Part shown: piece by piece, positions 7,741-14,117 of the stretch
How positions within the stretch are numbered: the stretch's first letter is position 1
Layout of the letters: every line of letters starts with the position of its first letter
Assembly: GCA_002701395.1 (NCBI GenBank)
Contig: NZVC01000027.1
Coordinates: 135,811 to 178,095, forward strand
Length of the DNA stretch: 42,285 bases
Direction of reading: 5' to 3'
Source of the DNA: Maritimibacter sp.
Lineage (GTDB): Bacteria > Pseudomonadota > Alphaproteobacteria > Rhodobacterales > Rhodobacteraceae
The notes under the pieces: model-generated
Told to the model about the DNA's origin: nothing
The model's database searches: none
The model's input: the letters and a program-made list of their open reading frames with translations, nothing else
Made by a program: the position numbers and the translations under genes

Positions 7741-8676
7741 TCAGGTCAGCCGCTTGTCCGGGTGCAGCGAGTTCGACAGCACATGTTCCGAGTTCTGCAC
7801 GACGTGCTGCGCCCGCCCCACGATCAGCGGGTCAGGCCGGCCGACGATCTCTTCGTCCTTGTCGGGATAATCGACGCTGGCAAGGAAGTGCTGCATGCAG
7901 TTCAGCCGCGCACGCTTTTTGTCGTTCGACTTGACGATCACCCACGGCGCATCCGCCGTGTCGGTATAGAAGAACATCGCCTCTTTCGCCTCGGTATAGT
8001 CGTCCCACTTGTCGAGGCTGGCCTTGTCAATGGGCGACAGCTTCCACTGTTTCAGCGGATCTGTTTCACGCGCTTTGAACCGGCGGCGCTGTTCGTCCTG
8101 CGTGACAGAGAACCAGTACTTGAACAGTTGTATCCCCGACCGGACCAGCATCCGTTCCAGTTCCGGCGCCTGCCGCATGAATTCGAGGTATTCGTTCGGG
8201 CTGCAAAAGCCCATCACCCGCTCGACCCCCGCCCGGTTGTACCAAGACCGGTCGTAGAAAACCATTTCGCCCACCGTCGGAAGCTCGGCGATGTAGCGTT
8301 GGAAGAACCACTGCCCCTGCTCTTCCCACGTCGGCTTGTTCAGCGCCACGATCCGGGCATGACGCGGGTTGAGATGTTCCATGAACCGCTTGATGGTGCC
8401 GCCCTTGCCGGCCGCGTCGCGCCCCTCGAACAGCAGAACGAACTTCTGCTCTGTTTCCTGCGCCCAGATCTGCAGCTTAAGAAGTTCAGACTGCAGTTCT
8501 GCCTTGCGGGCTTCGTACTCGGCGCGCGGCATCTTGCGGCTATAGGGGTATTGCCCCGTCTCGAACGCCTCGCGCACCTGATCGGGCGTCACGGTCGGGA
8601 ACGCGGTCAGCGAGTCGGCGGCAGCGGCCCCGTTTGCCGGCCGCGCGGCGCGGGGTTCGGTTCCCTTGGAAGTCAT
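7741..8676 (-). CDS. ppk2: Polyphosphate kinase 2 family protein
   Basis: This 311-residue P-loop kinase transfers phosphate between polyphosphate and nucleotides, usually making NTPs from NDPs. Walker A is GRDAAGKGG (85-93), the Walker B region is FYDRSWYNRAGVERVMGF (from 140), and the C-terminal lid and helices (KWDDYTEAKEAMFF) are typical of single-domain PPK2 enzymes. The first 25 residues are low-complexity and probably disordered. The ATG at 8676 is preceded by AAGGAG at good spacing; an upstream in-frame start at 8814 lacks such support and would cover the FNR-type box. It is the second polyphosphate-synthesising enzyme in the window besides ppk1. Nucleotide preference (ADP or GDP, class I or III) cannot be settled by eye. 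Confidence 0.93.
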   Translation of the reverse strand: MTSKGTEPRAARPANGAAAADSLTAFPTVTPDQVREAFETGQYPYSRKMPRAEYEARKAELQSELLKLQIWAQETEQKFVLLFEGRDAAGKGGTIKRFMEHLNPRHARIVALNKPTWEEQGQWFFQRYIAELPTVGEMVFYDRSWYNRAGVERVMGFCSPNEYLEFMRQAPELERMLVRSGIQLFKYWFSVTQDEQRRRFKARETDPLKQWKLSPIDKASLDKWDDYTEAKEAMFFYTDTADAPWVIVKSNDKKRARLNCMQHFLASVDYPDKDEEIVGRPDPLIVGRAQHVVQNSEHVLSNSLHPDKRLT

Positions 8677-8705
8677 GCGGTTTCTCCTTGCCTTGCGTTG
8701 CGGCC

Positions 8706-8711
8706 ACGCTA
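8706..8711 (-). promoter_or_regulatory. Candidate -10 element of ppk2
   Basis: On the minus strand TAGCGT lies exactly where a -10 would be if the FNR-type box at 8734-8747 were centred at -41.5. It matches TATAAT at three of six positions. This class-II activator geometry supports the FNR site but is not proof. Confidence 0.35.
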
Positions 8712-8733
8712 GCTGACCATGCCCCCGAAAACC

Positions 8734-8747
8734 TTGATCCGCATCAA
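8734..8747. promoter_or_regulatory. Perfect FNR-type box upstream of ppk2
   Basis: TTGAT-CCGC-ATCAA is an exact match to the FNR/FnrL consensus TTGAT-N4-ATCAA. It ends 58 bp upstream of the ppk2 ATG on the minus strand. Its position relative to the -10-like TAGCGT fits class-II activation. It also lies about 310 bp upstream of the plus-strand peroxiredoxin-like gene, too far to be a typical site for that gene. Confidence 0.7.
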
Positions 8748-8819
8748 TGCCCCGCGACTCACCCTCAAGGCGTATGCGCATTTGATCACCCACCGCAGCC
8801 GACGGCGCCGCCACCGTGG

Positions 8820-9044
8820 AATTCCGCTGTTAGAGTGAGAAATTAACGCAAATCTTGCGGCACCGCAGCATACATAAATTATTCTATCATAATGATTTAA
8901 AGCTCGTTTCGAGCCAAAATCATTTGATCCATGCTGAAAGCAGCTTTTTAACTTACATGCCAAAATTTAGCCACGTTCGACACCTAGCGGTTGTCTTAAC
9001 GGGCCTTTGATCAAACTGGCCCATGTGTGAGCAGTATCGTTTCC
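8820..9044. other. AT-rich intergenic region with hairpins and possible sRNA
   Basis: The 378 bp between ppk2 and the peroxiredoxin-like gene hold no convincing gene. From about 8830 to 9000 the base composition is far more AT-rich than the surroundings. It contains nested inverted repeats: AATGATT (8891-8897) with AATCATT (8918-8924), and inside them GCTCG (8902-8906) with CGAGC (8910-8914). A second small hairpin, GCTG-AAAG-CAGC (8933-8944), is followed by TTTTT. Together these look like the two stem-loops of a small RNA with an intrinsic terminator on the plus strand. Alternatively, TGATCC (8925-8930), 18 bp, TAACTT (8949-8954) resembles a group-IV (RpoE-like) sigma promoter for the gene at 9055. 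Confidence 0.4.
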
Positions 9045-9054
9045 GGAGGCAACT

Positions 9055-9852
9055 TTGGGCTTTGAAAATATCTTCGGACGCAAGGGGCAGACCCACGCGT
9101 ACGGATCTTCGCAACCGACGAAAAGCGTCGAGATGCCGTTCGGGTATCGCGAGTCTGTGGAATGGGTTCCGCGGATCGGCGACATCTTCCCGAACTTCCG
9201 CGCCGACAGTACCCATGGCAGCATCGACTTCCACAAATGGGCCGAAGGCCGCTGGATCTATTTCTTCAGCCACCCGACAATCCGGTCGGGCGTCAGCGCA
9301 ACCGAAGTGGCCAGCATCGCGAACGCGGCGCCCTTCTTCCGCAAGCGCGGCGTCGAAGTGCTGGGCCTGTGCGCCGACTCTGCCGCCGCCCATGCGAAGT
9401 GGGAGGCCGAGATCGGCCGCATCTTCGGACTGCAGATCGACTATCCCGTGATCGACGACCGCGACGCCCACCTGAGTCAGGCGTTCGGTGCCGTGCACCC
9501 CAAGCAGGGCAGCGCGATGGCGATCCGGAAAAGTTTCATCATCGACCCCGCGCTGCGCGTGCGCATGATCTTCGAATACCCCCTGAACGTCGGCCGCAGC
9601 GTCGACGAGATCCTGCGGGTCATCGATGCGCTGCAGCTTGTCGACACCCACCGCGTCGGCATCCCCGCCGACTGGGAGGCCGGCGACAGCGTGGTGGTTC
9701 CCCCGTACATGGACAGCGATCAGGCCCTCGACCTGCACGGACAGGTGGAAGAACTCTCTCCCTCCCTCCGACTCGTGCCGGCTCCGGACCCGTCCGGTGA
9801 TCACGCAGAAGCGCCGATGCCGGACACCCTTGAGGGGATCTACGGTCGCTGA
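9055..9852 (+). CDS. Peroxiredoxin-like protein lacking the catalytic Cys
   Basis: This 265-residue thioredoxin-fold protein of the Prx6 (1-Cys) type has a segment FFSHPTIRSGVSATE (70-84) that aligns with the peroxidatic loop FSHPxxxTPVCTTE. His73 and Pro74 are kept, but the catalytic Cys is Ser81 and the preceding Pro is Gly79. The only Cys in the protein is Cys106 in GLCADS. The conserved PVIDDRD, the Arg in AIRKSFIIDP and the Prx6 C-terminal arm VGIPADWEAGDSVVVPP are present, so the fold should be intact. The start is TTG at 9055, set by GGAGG five bases upstream; the next ATG would cut the fold at residue 27. Classical peroxidase activity is not expected. A chaperone, sensor or lipid-related role is possible but unproven. 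Confidence 0.85.
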   Translation: MGFENIFGRKGQTHAYGSSQPTKSVEMPFGYRESVEWVPRIGDIFPNFRADSTHGSIDFHKWAEGRWIYFFSHPTIRSGVSATEVASIANAAPFFRKRGVEVLGLCADSAAAHAKWEAEIGRIFGLQIDYPVIDDRDAHLSQAFGAVHPKQGSAMAIRKSFIIDPALRVRMIFEYPLNVGRSVDEILRVIDALQLVDTHRVGIPADWEAGDSVVVPPYMDSDQALDLHGQVEELSPSLRLVPAPDPSGDHAEAPMPDTLEGIYGR

Positions 9853-9863
9853 CATCGGCCTTC

Positions 9864-9886
9864 GGCGGCGGGCGAGACCCGCCGCC
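9864..9886. terminator. GC-rich hairpin after the peroxiredoxin-like gene
   Basis: A nine-base-pair perfect stem (GGCGGCGGG/CCCGCCGCC) with a CGAGA loop begins 12 bp after the stop codon. No T run follows, so it is only terminator-like. It may work together with the hairpin at 9907. Confidence 0.45.
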
Positions 9887-9906
9887 GGGCCAATGAAAAC
9901 CTGCTG

Positions 9907-9937
9907 CCCGCGCATTGCCTGCGCGGGATTTGCTTTT
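9907..9937 (+). terminator. Second terminator-like hairpin before parE
   Basis: A seven-base-pair stem (CCCGCGC/GCGCGGG) with loop ATTGCCT is followed by ATTTGCTTTT. The T-rich tail is interrupted, so termination may be partial. It separates the peroxiredoxin-like gene from parE. Confidence 0.45.
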
Positions 9938-10068
9938 CCGGGCGCCCGTATATGCGGCAGACACGCCCCGGGCGACCGAACCGTCCACAGCTTTTCCCGC
10001 CGCGCCGCTTCCCATCGCCTGCAAAAGCTGGTCTAATCCGACCTCAAACACGAAAAAAAGAGCAGAGC

Positions 10069-12033
10069 ATGGCGGCAGACGATCTTCTGGCCGGCGCGGG
10101 CGCCGACCAATCCTACGACGCAAGTTCCATCGAGGTGCTGGAAGGGCTAGAGCCCGTCCGCAAACGACCCGGCATGTACATCGGGGGCACCGACGAACGC
10201 GCGCTGCACCACCTTGTGGCCGAGGTTCTCGACAACTCGATGGACGAAGCGGTCGCTGGCTTTGCCAACCGGATCGAGATCGAGCTGCACGACGACTACT
10301 CGATCACCGTGCGCGACAACGGGCGCGGGATGCCCTTCGACCCGCACCCCAAGTTCCCCGGCAAGTCGGCGCTGGAAGTGATCCTGTGCACCCTGCACGC
10401 GGGCGGCAAGTTCTCGGGCAAGGCGTACCAGACATCAGGCGGCCTGCACGGCGTGGGCGCGTCGGTGGTGAACGCGCTGTCGGATTCGATGGTGGTGCAG
10501 GTCGCACGCGACCGGAAGCTGGTGGAACAGCGCTTTTCGCGCGGGATTCCCCTTGGCCCGGTCGAGGAGATCGGCGCCGCCCCGAACCGCCGCGGCACCA
10601 CTACGACCTTCCACGCCGACGAACAGATCTTCGGCAGCCACCGGTTCAAGCCGAAGCGGCTGTTCACGATGGTCCGGTCCAAGGCCTACCTGTTCTCGGG
10701 CGTCGAGATCCGCTGGAAATCCGCCATCGACGACGGCGAAACCCCGACCGAGGCGACGTTCCACTTCCCCGGCGGTCTGGCCGACTACCTTGCCGAACAG
10801 CTGAACGGGTCCTCGACCTATGCCGACCGCCCCTTCGCGGGCACGGTGGAATTCCAAGAACGCTTCAATACACCGGGCAAGGTGGAATGGGCGATCAACT
10901 GGACGCCCTCGCGCGATGGCTTCCTGCAATCCTACTGTAACACGGTCCCCACCCCCGAGGGCGGCACCCACGAGGCCGGGTTCTGGGCCGCGATCCTGAA
11001 GGGCATCCGCGCCTACGGCGAGTTGGCCAACAACCGCAAGGCCAAGGACATCACCCGCGAGGATCTGGTGTCCGGCGGCTGCGCGCTGGTGTCGTGCTTC
11101 ATCCGCGAGCCGGAATTCGTGGGCCAGACCAAGGACCGTCTGGCCACGACGGAAGCCGCGCGACTGGTCGAAGCCGCCGTGCGCGACCACTTCGACAACT
11201 GGCTGGCGTCCGACACCAAGTCGGCGGGCGCGATCCTTGATTTCCTAGTGCTGCGTGCCGAAGAACGCCTGCGCCGCCGTCAGGAAAAAGAAACCGCCCG
11301 CAAGACCGCCACCAAAAAGCTGCGCCTGCCGGGCAAACTGGTGGACTGTTCGACCTCGGCCCGCGAGGGCACCGAACTGTTCATCGTCGAGGGCGACTCG
11401 GCCGGTGGCTCGGCGAAGATGGGCCGCAACCGAAAGACGCAGGCGCTGCTGCCGCTGAAGGGCAAGATCCTGAACGTGCTGGGCGCGGCATCGTCGAAGC
11501 TGGGCCAGAACCAGGAAATCAACGACCTTTGCCAGGCGCTTGGCGTGGGCATGGGCACCAAGTTCCGTCTGGATGACCTGCGCTACGACAAGATCATCAT
11601 CATGACCGACGCCGACGTCGACGGCGCCCACATCGCGTCGCTGCTGATGACCTTCTTCTTCACCCAGATGCGCCCGATGATCGACGCGGGCCACCTGTAC
11701 CTTGCCTGCCCGCCCCTGTTCCGGCTGACGCAGGGCTCGCACCGGCAGTATTGCCTGGACGAGGCGGAACGCGATCAATGGCTGGAAAAGGGTCTTGGCG
11801 GCAAGGGCAAGATCGACGTGTCCCGCTTCAAGGGTCTTGGCGAAATGGACGCCAAGGACCTGAAGGAAACCACGATGGACCCCGAGTCCCGCAAGCTGAT
11901 CCGCGTCACCATCGACGAGGACGAACCCGGCGAGACCGGCGACCTGGTGGAACGCCTGATGGGCAAGAAACCCGAGCTGCGCTACCAGTACATCCAAGAA
12001 AACGCACGGTTCGTGGAGGAGTTGGATGTTTAG
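10069..12033 (+). CDS. parE: DNA topoisomerase IV subunit B
   Basis: This 654-residue ATPase subunit of topoisomerase IV works with ParC to decatenate daughter chromosomes. The GHKL ATP-binding motifs are DNSMDEAVAG (55-64), RDNGRGMPFD (82-91) and SGGLHGVGASVVNALS. The TOPRIM domain has EGDSAGGSA near residue 441 and TDADVDGAHI near 513-520, with the acidic metal-binding residues in place. The C-terminus RFKGLGEMDAKDLKETTMDP is typical. The length fits ParE rather than GyrB, which in this group is about 800 residues. I chose the ATG at 10069; an upstream start at 9952 would add 39 proline- and arginine-rich residues that overlap the terminator-like region. It appears monocistronic and is followed by repeats. 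Confidence 0.95.
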   Translation: MAADDLLAGAGADQSYDASSIEVLEGLEPVRKRPGMYIGGTDERALHHLVAEVLDNSMDEAVAGFANRIEIELHDDYSITVRDNGRGMPFDPHPKFPGKSALEVILCTLHAGGKFSGKAYQTSGGLHGVGASVVNALSDSMVVQVARDRKLVEQRFSRGIPLGPVEEIGAAPNRRGTTTTFHADEQIFGSHRFKPKRLFTMVRSKAYLFSGVEIRWKSAIDDGETPTEATFHFPGGLADYLAEQLNGSSTYADRPFAGTVEFQERFNTPGKVEWAINWTPSRDGFLQSYCNTVPTPEGGTHEAGFWAAILKGIRAYGELANNRKAKDITREDLVSGGCALVSCFIREPEFVGQTKDRLATTEAARLVEAAVRDHFDNWLASDTKSAGAILDFLVLRAEERLRRRQEKETARKTATKKLRLPGKLVDCSTSAREGTELFIVEGDSAGGSAKMGRNRKTQALLPLKGKILNVLGAASSKLGQNQEINDLCQALGVGMGTKFRLDDLRYDKIIIMTDADVDGAHIASLLMTFFFTQMRPMIDAGHLYLACPPLFRLTQGSHRQYCLDEAERDQWLEKGLGGKGKIDVSRFKGLGEMDAKDLKETTMDPESRKLIRVTIDEDEPGETGDLVERLMGKKPELRYQYIQENARFVEELDV

Positions 12034-12073
12034 GGTTGCGTCCGTCGTAGCGGTCAACAGATGAGCCTGCCCT

Positions 12074-12094
12074 GGATGGGGTGAAACCCCATCC
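12074..12094. repeat. REP-like hairpin, inverted member of the repeat cluster after parE
   Basis: GGATGGGG pairs with CCCCATCC around a TGAAA loop, followed by TACC. Read on the other strand it begins GTAGGATGGGG, the same head (GTAGG-TG) as the two repeats at 12102 and 12162. It therefore looks like a divergent, oppositely oriented member of one family. Confidence 0.6.
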
Positions 12095-12101
12095 TACCGG
12101 T

Positions 12102-12187
12102 CCCGTAGGGTGCGCTTCAGCGCACCAAACCCGCCGCAACAAGCGCACCCAACCAACACACCCCGTAGGGTGCGCTTCAGCGCACCA
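12102..12187. repeat. Pair of REP-like palindromic units, 60 bp apart
   Basis: Two identical 26-bp units start at 12102 and 12162. Each begins CCCGTAGGGTGCGC and contains a perfect seven-base-pair hairpin, GGTGCGC-TTCA-GCGCACC (12109-12126 and 12169-12186). The sequence between them (CCGCCGCA and similar) is partly shared too. The arrangement of short palindromes in pairs with inverted partners is typical of REP/BIME elements. They lie between the convergent parE and cytochrome genes, where such elements are normally found. No transposase of the RAYT type is visible in the window. Confidence 0.7.
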
Positions 12188-12215
12188 GATCCGCCGCACC
12201 AACCACTCCCCACTC

Positions 12216-12605
12216 CTACCGCTGCGCCGCCTCCAGCCAGCGCACCAGCCCCGCGATGGCTTCGGTGGTCATCACCGGCTGTCCGGTCTCGGCCTTCAAC
12301 ATGACCGTCGCGCCCTCCAATGCCGCGCCGAAGTCCGGCATCTCGGTGTGCGCCGTCAGCGGGTCGCGGCCGTCGATGCGAAAGACCACGCGGGCCAAGG
12401 GGAAGACGCCGCCGTTTTGCTCTGCCAGCTTCGTCAGGTCCGGCGGCTTGGTGTCGAGGATGAAGGACACCGCCCCCCCGCCCCGCGCGTCTTCTCCGTG
12501 GCAGCCCGAGCAGTGGATGAAGAAATTCCGTTCCGCCGGACCGAAATCCTGCGCCGGGGCCGCCCCCGCCGCGCAGGTCAACAGGACCGCAATCAACTGT
12601 CGCAT
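12216..12605 (-). CDS. Small periplasmic cytochrome c (paralogue 1 of 3)
   Basis: This 129-residue protein has a cleavable signal peptide (MRQLIAVLLTCAAGAAPAQ) and one haem-binding CSGCH at 32-36. The likely axial Met is M89 in TEMPDF. It shares PPDLTKLAEQNGGVFPLARV and an IDGR motif with the cytochromes at 13606 and 14118, so the three are tandem paralogues. It probably shuttles electrons in the periplasm; the partner is unknown. The ATG at 12605 is preceded by AGGAGG; a longer reading from 12707 would run through a terminator. A degenerate FNR-type box (TTGAT-CCGG-CGCAA) lies 49-62 bp upstream. Confidence 0.85.
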   Translation of the reverse strand: MRQLIAVLLTCAAGAAPAQDFGPAERNFFIHCSGCHGEDARGGGAVSFILDTKPPDLTKLAEQNGGVFPLARVVFRIDGRDPLTAHTEMPDFGAALEGATVMLKAETGQPVMTTEAIAGLVRWLEAAQR

Positions 12606-12653
12606 GGCAAGATCCTCCTGCCCGAAGTTTGCCCCATCGTCCCGACGCCCGCC

Positions 12654-12667
12654 TTGATCCGGCGCAA
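12654..12667. promoter_or_regulatory. Degenerate FNR-type box upstream of cytochrome paralogue 1
   Basis: TTGAT-CCGG-CGCAA keeps one perfect half-site and three of five bases of the other. It lies 49-62 bp before the start codon at 12605, similar to the box before ppk2 (58-71) and the palindrome at 14587 (56-69). Taken alone it is weak. Confidence 0.35.
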
Positions 12668-12705
12668 ATCGGTGCGCGACCGCCCAGCCCACGCCAAACG
12701 CGGAC

Positions 12706-12740
12706 AAAAAAAGCCCGCCGTGGGTTTCCCCACGACGGGC
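12706..12740 (-). terminator. Rho-independent terminator of the csbD/stress-protein operon
   Basis: On the minus strand a 12-base-pair stem with one mismatch (GCCCG-CGTGGG type) and a four-base loop is followed by seven T residues. It begins 36 bp after the stop codon of the general stress protein gene. Confidence 0.88.
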
Positions 12741-12775
12741 CAGAACACCTTTTAACGAAAGCCGAGGCGCGACGG

Positions 12776-13288
12776 TCAGGCCGCGCGACGGAAATCGATC
12801 ACCTTATGAACGCCCACGTCGGGCGTATGTTCCTCGTTCATGTTCGAACGGGCGATTTCCCATGCGAAACTTACGGGGTTTCCGGTGCTGGACCACACCG
12901 CCGCTTCGGCGATGGGCATTTCCAGAAGGGTCACGCGCGGATCGTCGCGACCGCCTTCGAACCAAGCCGCGGCGATGTTGCTCCACAGCTCGTCCAGCTT
13001 TGCGCTGTCGTTCGACACGCGGATCGGGCCCTGAAGGCCGGCGTAGAAGTCGTGATCCTTGCCGGTCAGGGCAAACCGTGCGTCGGCACCGTTGCCGATT
13101 GCCTTCACAAGGTCCGTGTCGGACGCGGTGATGAAGTACAGCGCCCGCGCGTCGCGGTCGGCGAAGTGGCTCATGGGCTGCATGTGGTCATCCGCACCGC
13201 GAATGCCCAGCATCCCGGCGCGTACGCGGTCCAGCTCGTCAAACAGCTGGCCGGTGGCGTCGTCTTGGGTTCGCTTGATGTCAGCCAT
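12776..13288 (-). CDS. General stress protein, pyridoxamine-phosphate-oxidase-like flavin split barrel
   Basis: This 170-residue protein of the general stress protein 26 group has a flavin/haem-binding split barrel. Recognisable parts are MLGIRGADDHMQPMSHFADRD near the start, ALYFITASDTDLVKAI in the middle, and a C-terminal section with LWSNIAAAWFEGGRDDPRVTLLEM that is characteristic of the subfamily. It is likely to bind FMN or FAD; its reaction is unknown. It begins 3 bp after the csbD stop and ends before a strong terminator, so the two form an operon. The EcfG-type promoter before csbD suggests control by the general stress sigma factor. Confidence 0.85.
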   Translation of the reverse strand: MADIKRTQDDATGQLFDELDRVRAGMLGIRGADDHMQPMSHFADRDARALYFITASDTDLVKAIGNGADARFALTGKDHDFYAGLQGPIRVSNDSAKLDELWSNIAAAWFEGGRDDPRVTLLEMPIAEAAVWSSTGNPVSFAWEIARSNMNEEHTPDVGVHKVIDFRRAA

Positions 13289-13291
13289 TGC

Positions 13292-13489
13292 TTACACCGC
13301 CGCGTGCCATTGGTCGACTTGGCGCTCTGCCTCTTCCTTGGCGATGCCGTACTTTTTCTGGATCAGACCGACCAGCTGCTCGCGCTCGCCACGGACTTCC
13401 GCCAGATCATCATCGGTCAGTTCGCCCCATTCTTCACGGGCCTTGCCTTTGATCTGGTTCCAATTGCCTTTGACTTGTTCCCAGTTCAT
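13292..13489 (-). CDS. CsbD family stress protein
   Basis: This 65-residue protein matches the CsbD family from its first residue: MNWEQVKGNWNQIKGKAREE, then the WGELTDDDL motif, then a C-terminal helix. Family members are small, hydrophilic, strongly induced by general stress and of unknown mechanism. The ATG at 13489 has AAAGGAGG seven bases upstream; a longer reading from 13537 is not supported. It is the first gene of a two-gene operon with the flavin split-barrel stress protein. Confidence 0.92.
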   Translation of the reverse strand: MNWEQVKGNWNQIKGKAREEWGELTDDDLAEVRGEREQLVGLIQKKYGIAKEEAERQVDQWHAAV

Positions 13490-13539
13490 GTGTGCCTCCT
13501 TTGGCTGGTCCGGCCGAGTTGGCCGGCTCTTGCACATGA

Positions 13540-13565
13540 AACGAGAGCGGTCCGCCCACGGTTCC
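13540..13565 (-). promoter_or_regulatory. EcfG-type general stress promoter before csbD
   Basis: On the minus strand GGAAC (13565-13561), 17 bp, CGTT (13543-13540) matches the alphaproteobacterial EcfG consensus GGAAC-N16/17-CGTT. It lies about 50 bp upstream of the csbD start. No EcfG, PhyR or NepR gene is visible in the window. Confidence 0.7.
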
Positions 13566-13605
13566 GAGAAATCGGATCAAGTTTCCATGACAGGCGGGAT
13601 CCGAC

Positions 13606-14022
13606 CTATTCGGCGTCGGTCCCGTCGCGCTGGATCGACCGGATGTATTCGGCTAGTTCGACCAGCGGTTCGGGCGTGGGCGTCAGGATGCCGTCGCCGG
13701 TCTGCACCAGCACGGTCCGCCCTTCCAGCAGCGGCCAGAAGGCGGGCATCGCGCCGTGGTGTTCCTCTCCCTTGGCGTAGCCGTCGATCTTCGACATCAC
13801 CTCGACCATCGGGAAGCGGCCGCCGTTGCGCGCGGCGATCAGCGTCAGGTCGGCCGGGACGGCATCCAGAGACACCGCCGCCGGACCCGTGCCGCGACCG
13901 TCGTCACCGTGGCATCCGGCGCAAAGGTTCATGAAGTTGGATTCGCCCGTGTCGGTCTCTGGTGTGCACGCCCCAAGGGCGGCGAGACCGATGAGTGCGA
14001 CTAGGCTGCTCGTTGCCCGCAT
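13606..14022 (-). CDS. Lipoprotein cytochrome c (paralogue 2 of 3)
   Basis: This 138-residue protein has a type II signal peptide ending in LGAC, so Cys19 should be lipidated and the protein membrane-anchored, unlike its two soluble paralogues. The haem site is CAGCH at 34-38 and the probable axial ligand is M92 in AMPAFW. It shares VPADLTLIAARNGGRFPMVEVMSKIDG with the others. The real start is the ATG at 14022; a much longer open frame upstream to 14421 merely runs antiparallel through the next cytochrome gene's coding strand in another frame. The ribosome-binding site is poor (GAAAGA). Its electron partner is unknown. Confidence 0.85.
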   Translation of the reverse strand: MRATSSLVALIGLAALGACTPETDTGESNFMNLCAGCHGDDGRGTGPAAVSLDAVPADLTLIAARNGGRFPMVEVMSKIDGYAKGEEHHGAMPAFWPLLEGRTVLVQTGDGILTPTPEPLVELAEYIRSIQRDGTDAE

Positions 14023-14103
14023 CGTTCGTCTTTCTTTATTCTGATTTTTCCCAAGCCTATCACATCCGAACCGCGCGCGAAAGAATCCCCCGCGCGCGCC
14101 GCC

Positions 14104-14117
14104 CGACGAATTCGTCG
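14104..14117. other. Perfect 14-bp palindrome at the end of cytochrome paralogue 3
   Basis: CGACGAATTCGTCG is a complete palindrome that touches the stop codon of the cytochrome at 14118 and lies about 82 bp upstream of the next one. It could be an operator for the downstream gene or part of an mRNA 3-prime hairpin. A chance occurrence is possible. Confidence 0.35.

Noticed and set aside
8709..8963. 84-codon minus-strand frame in the ppk2/peroxiredoxin gap
   Set aside because: It overlaps the FNR-type box and the ppk2 promoter region, has no good ribosome-binding site and no recognisable features.
12102..12187. CRISPR-like array
   Set aside because: Only two repeats, palindromic over most of their length, with spacers that resemble each other, and no cas genes. 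A REP-type element fits better.
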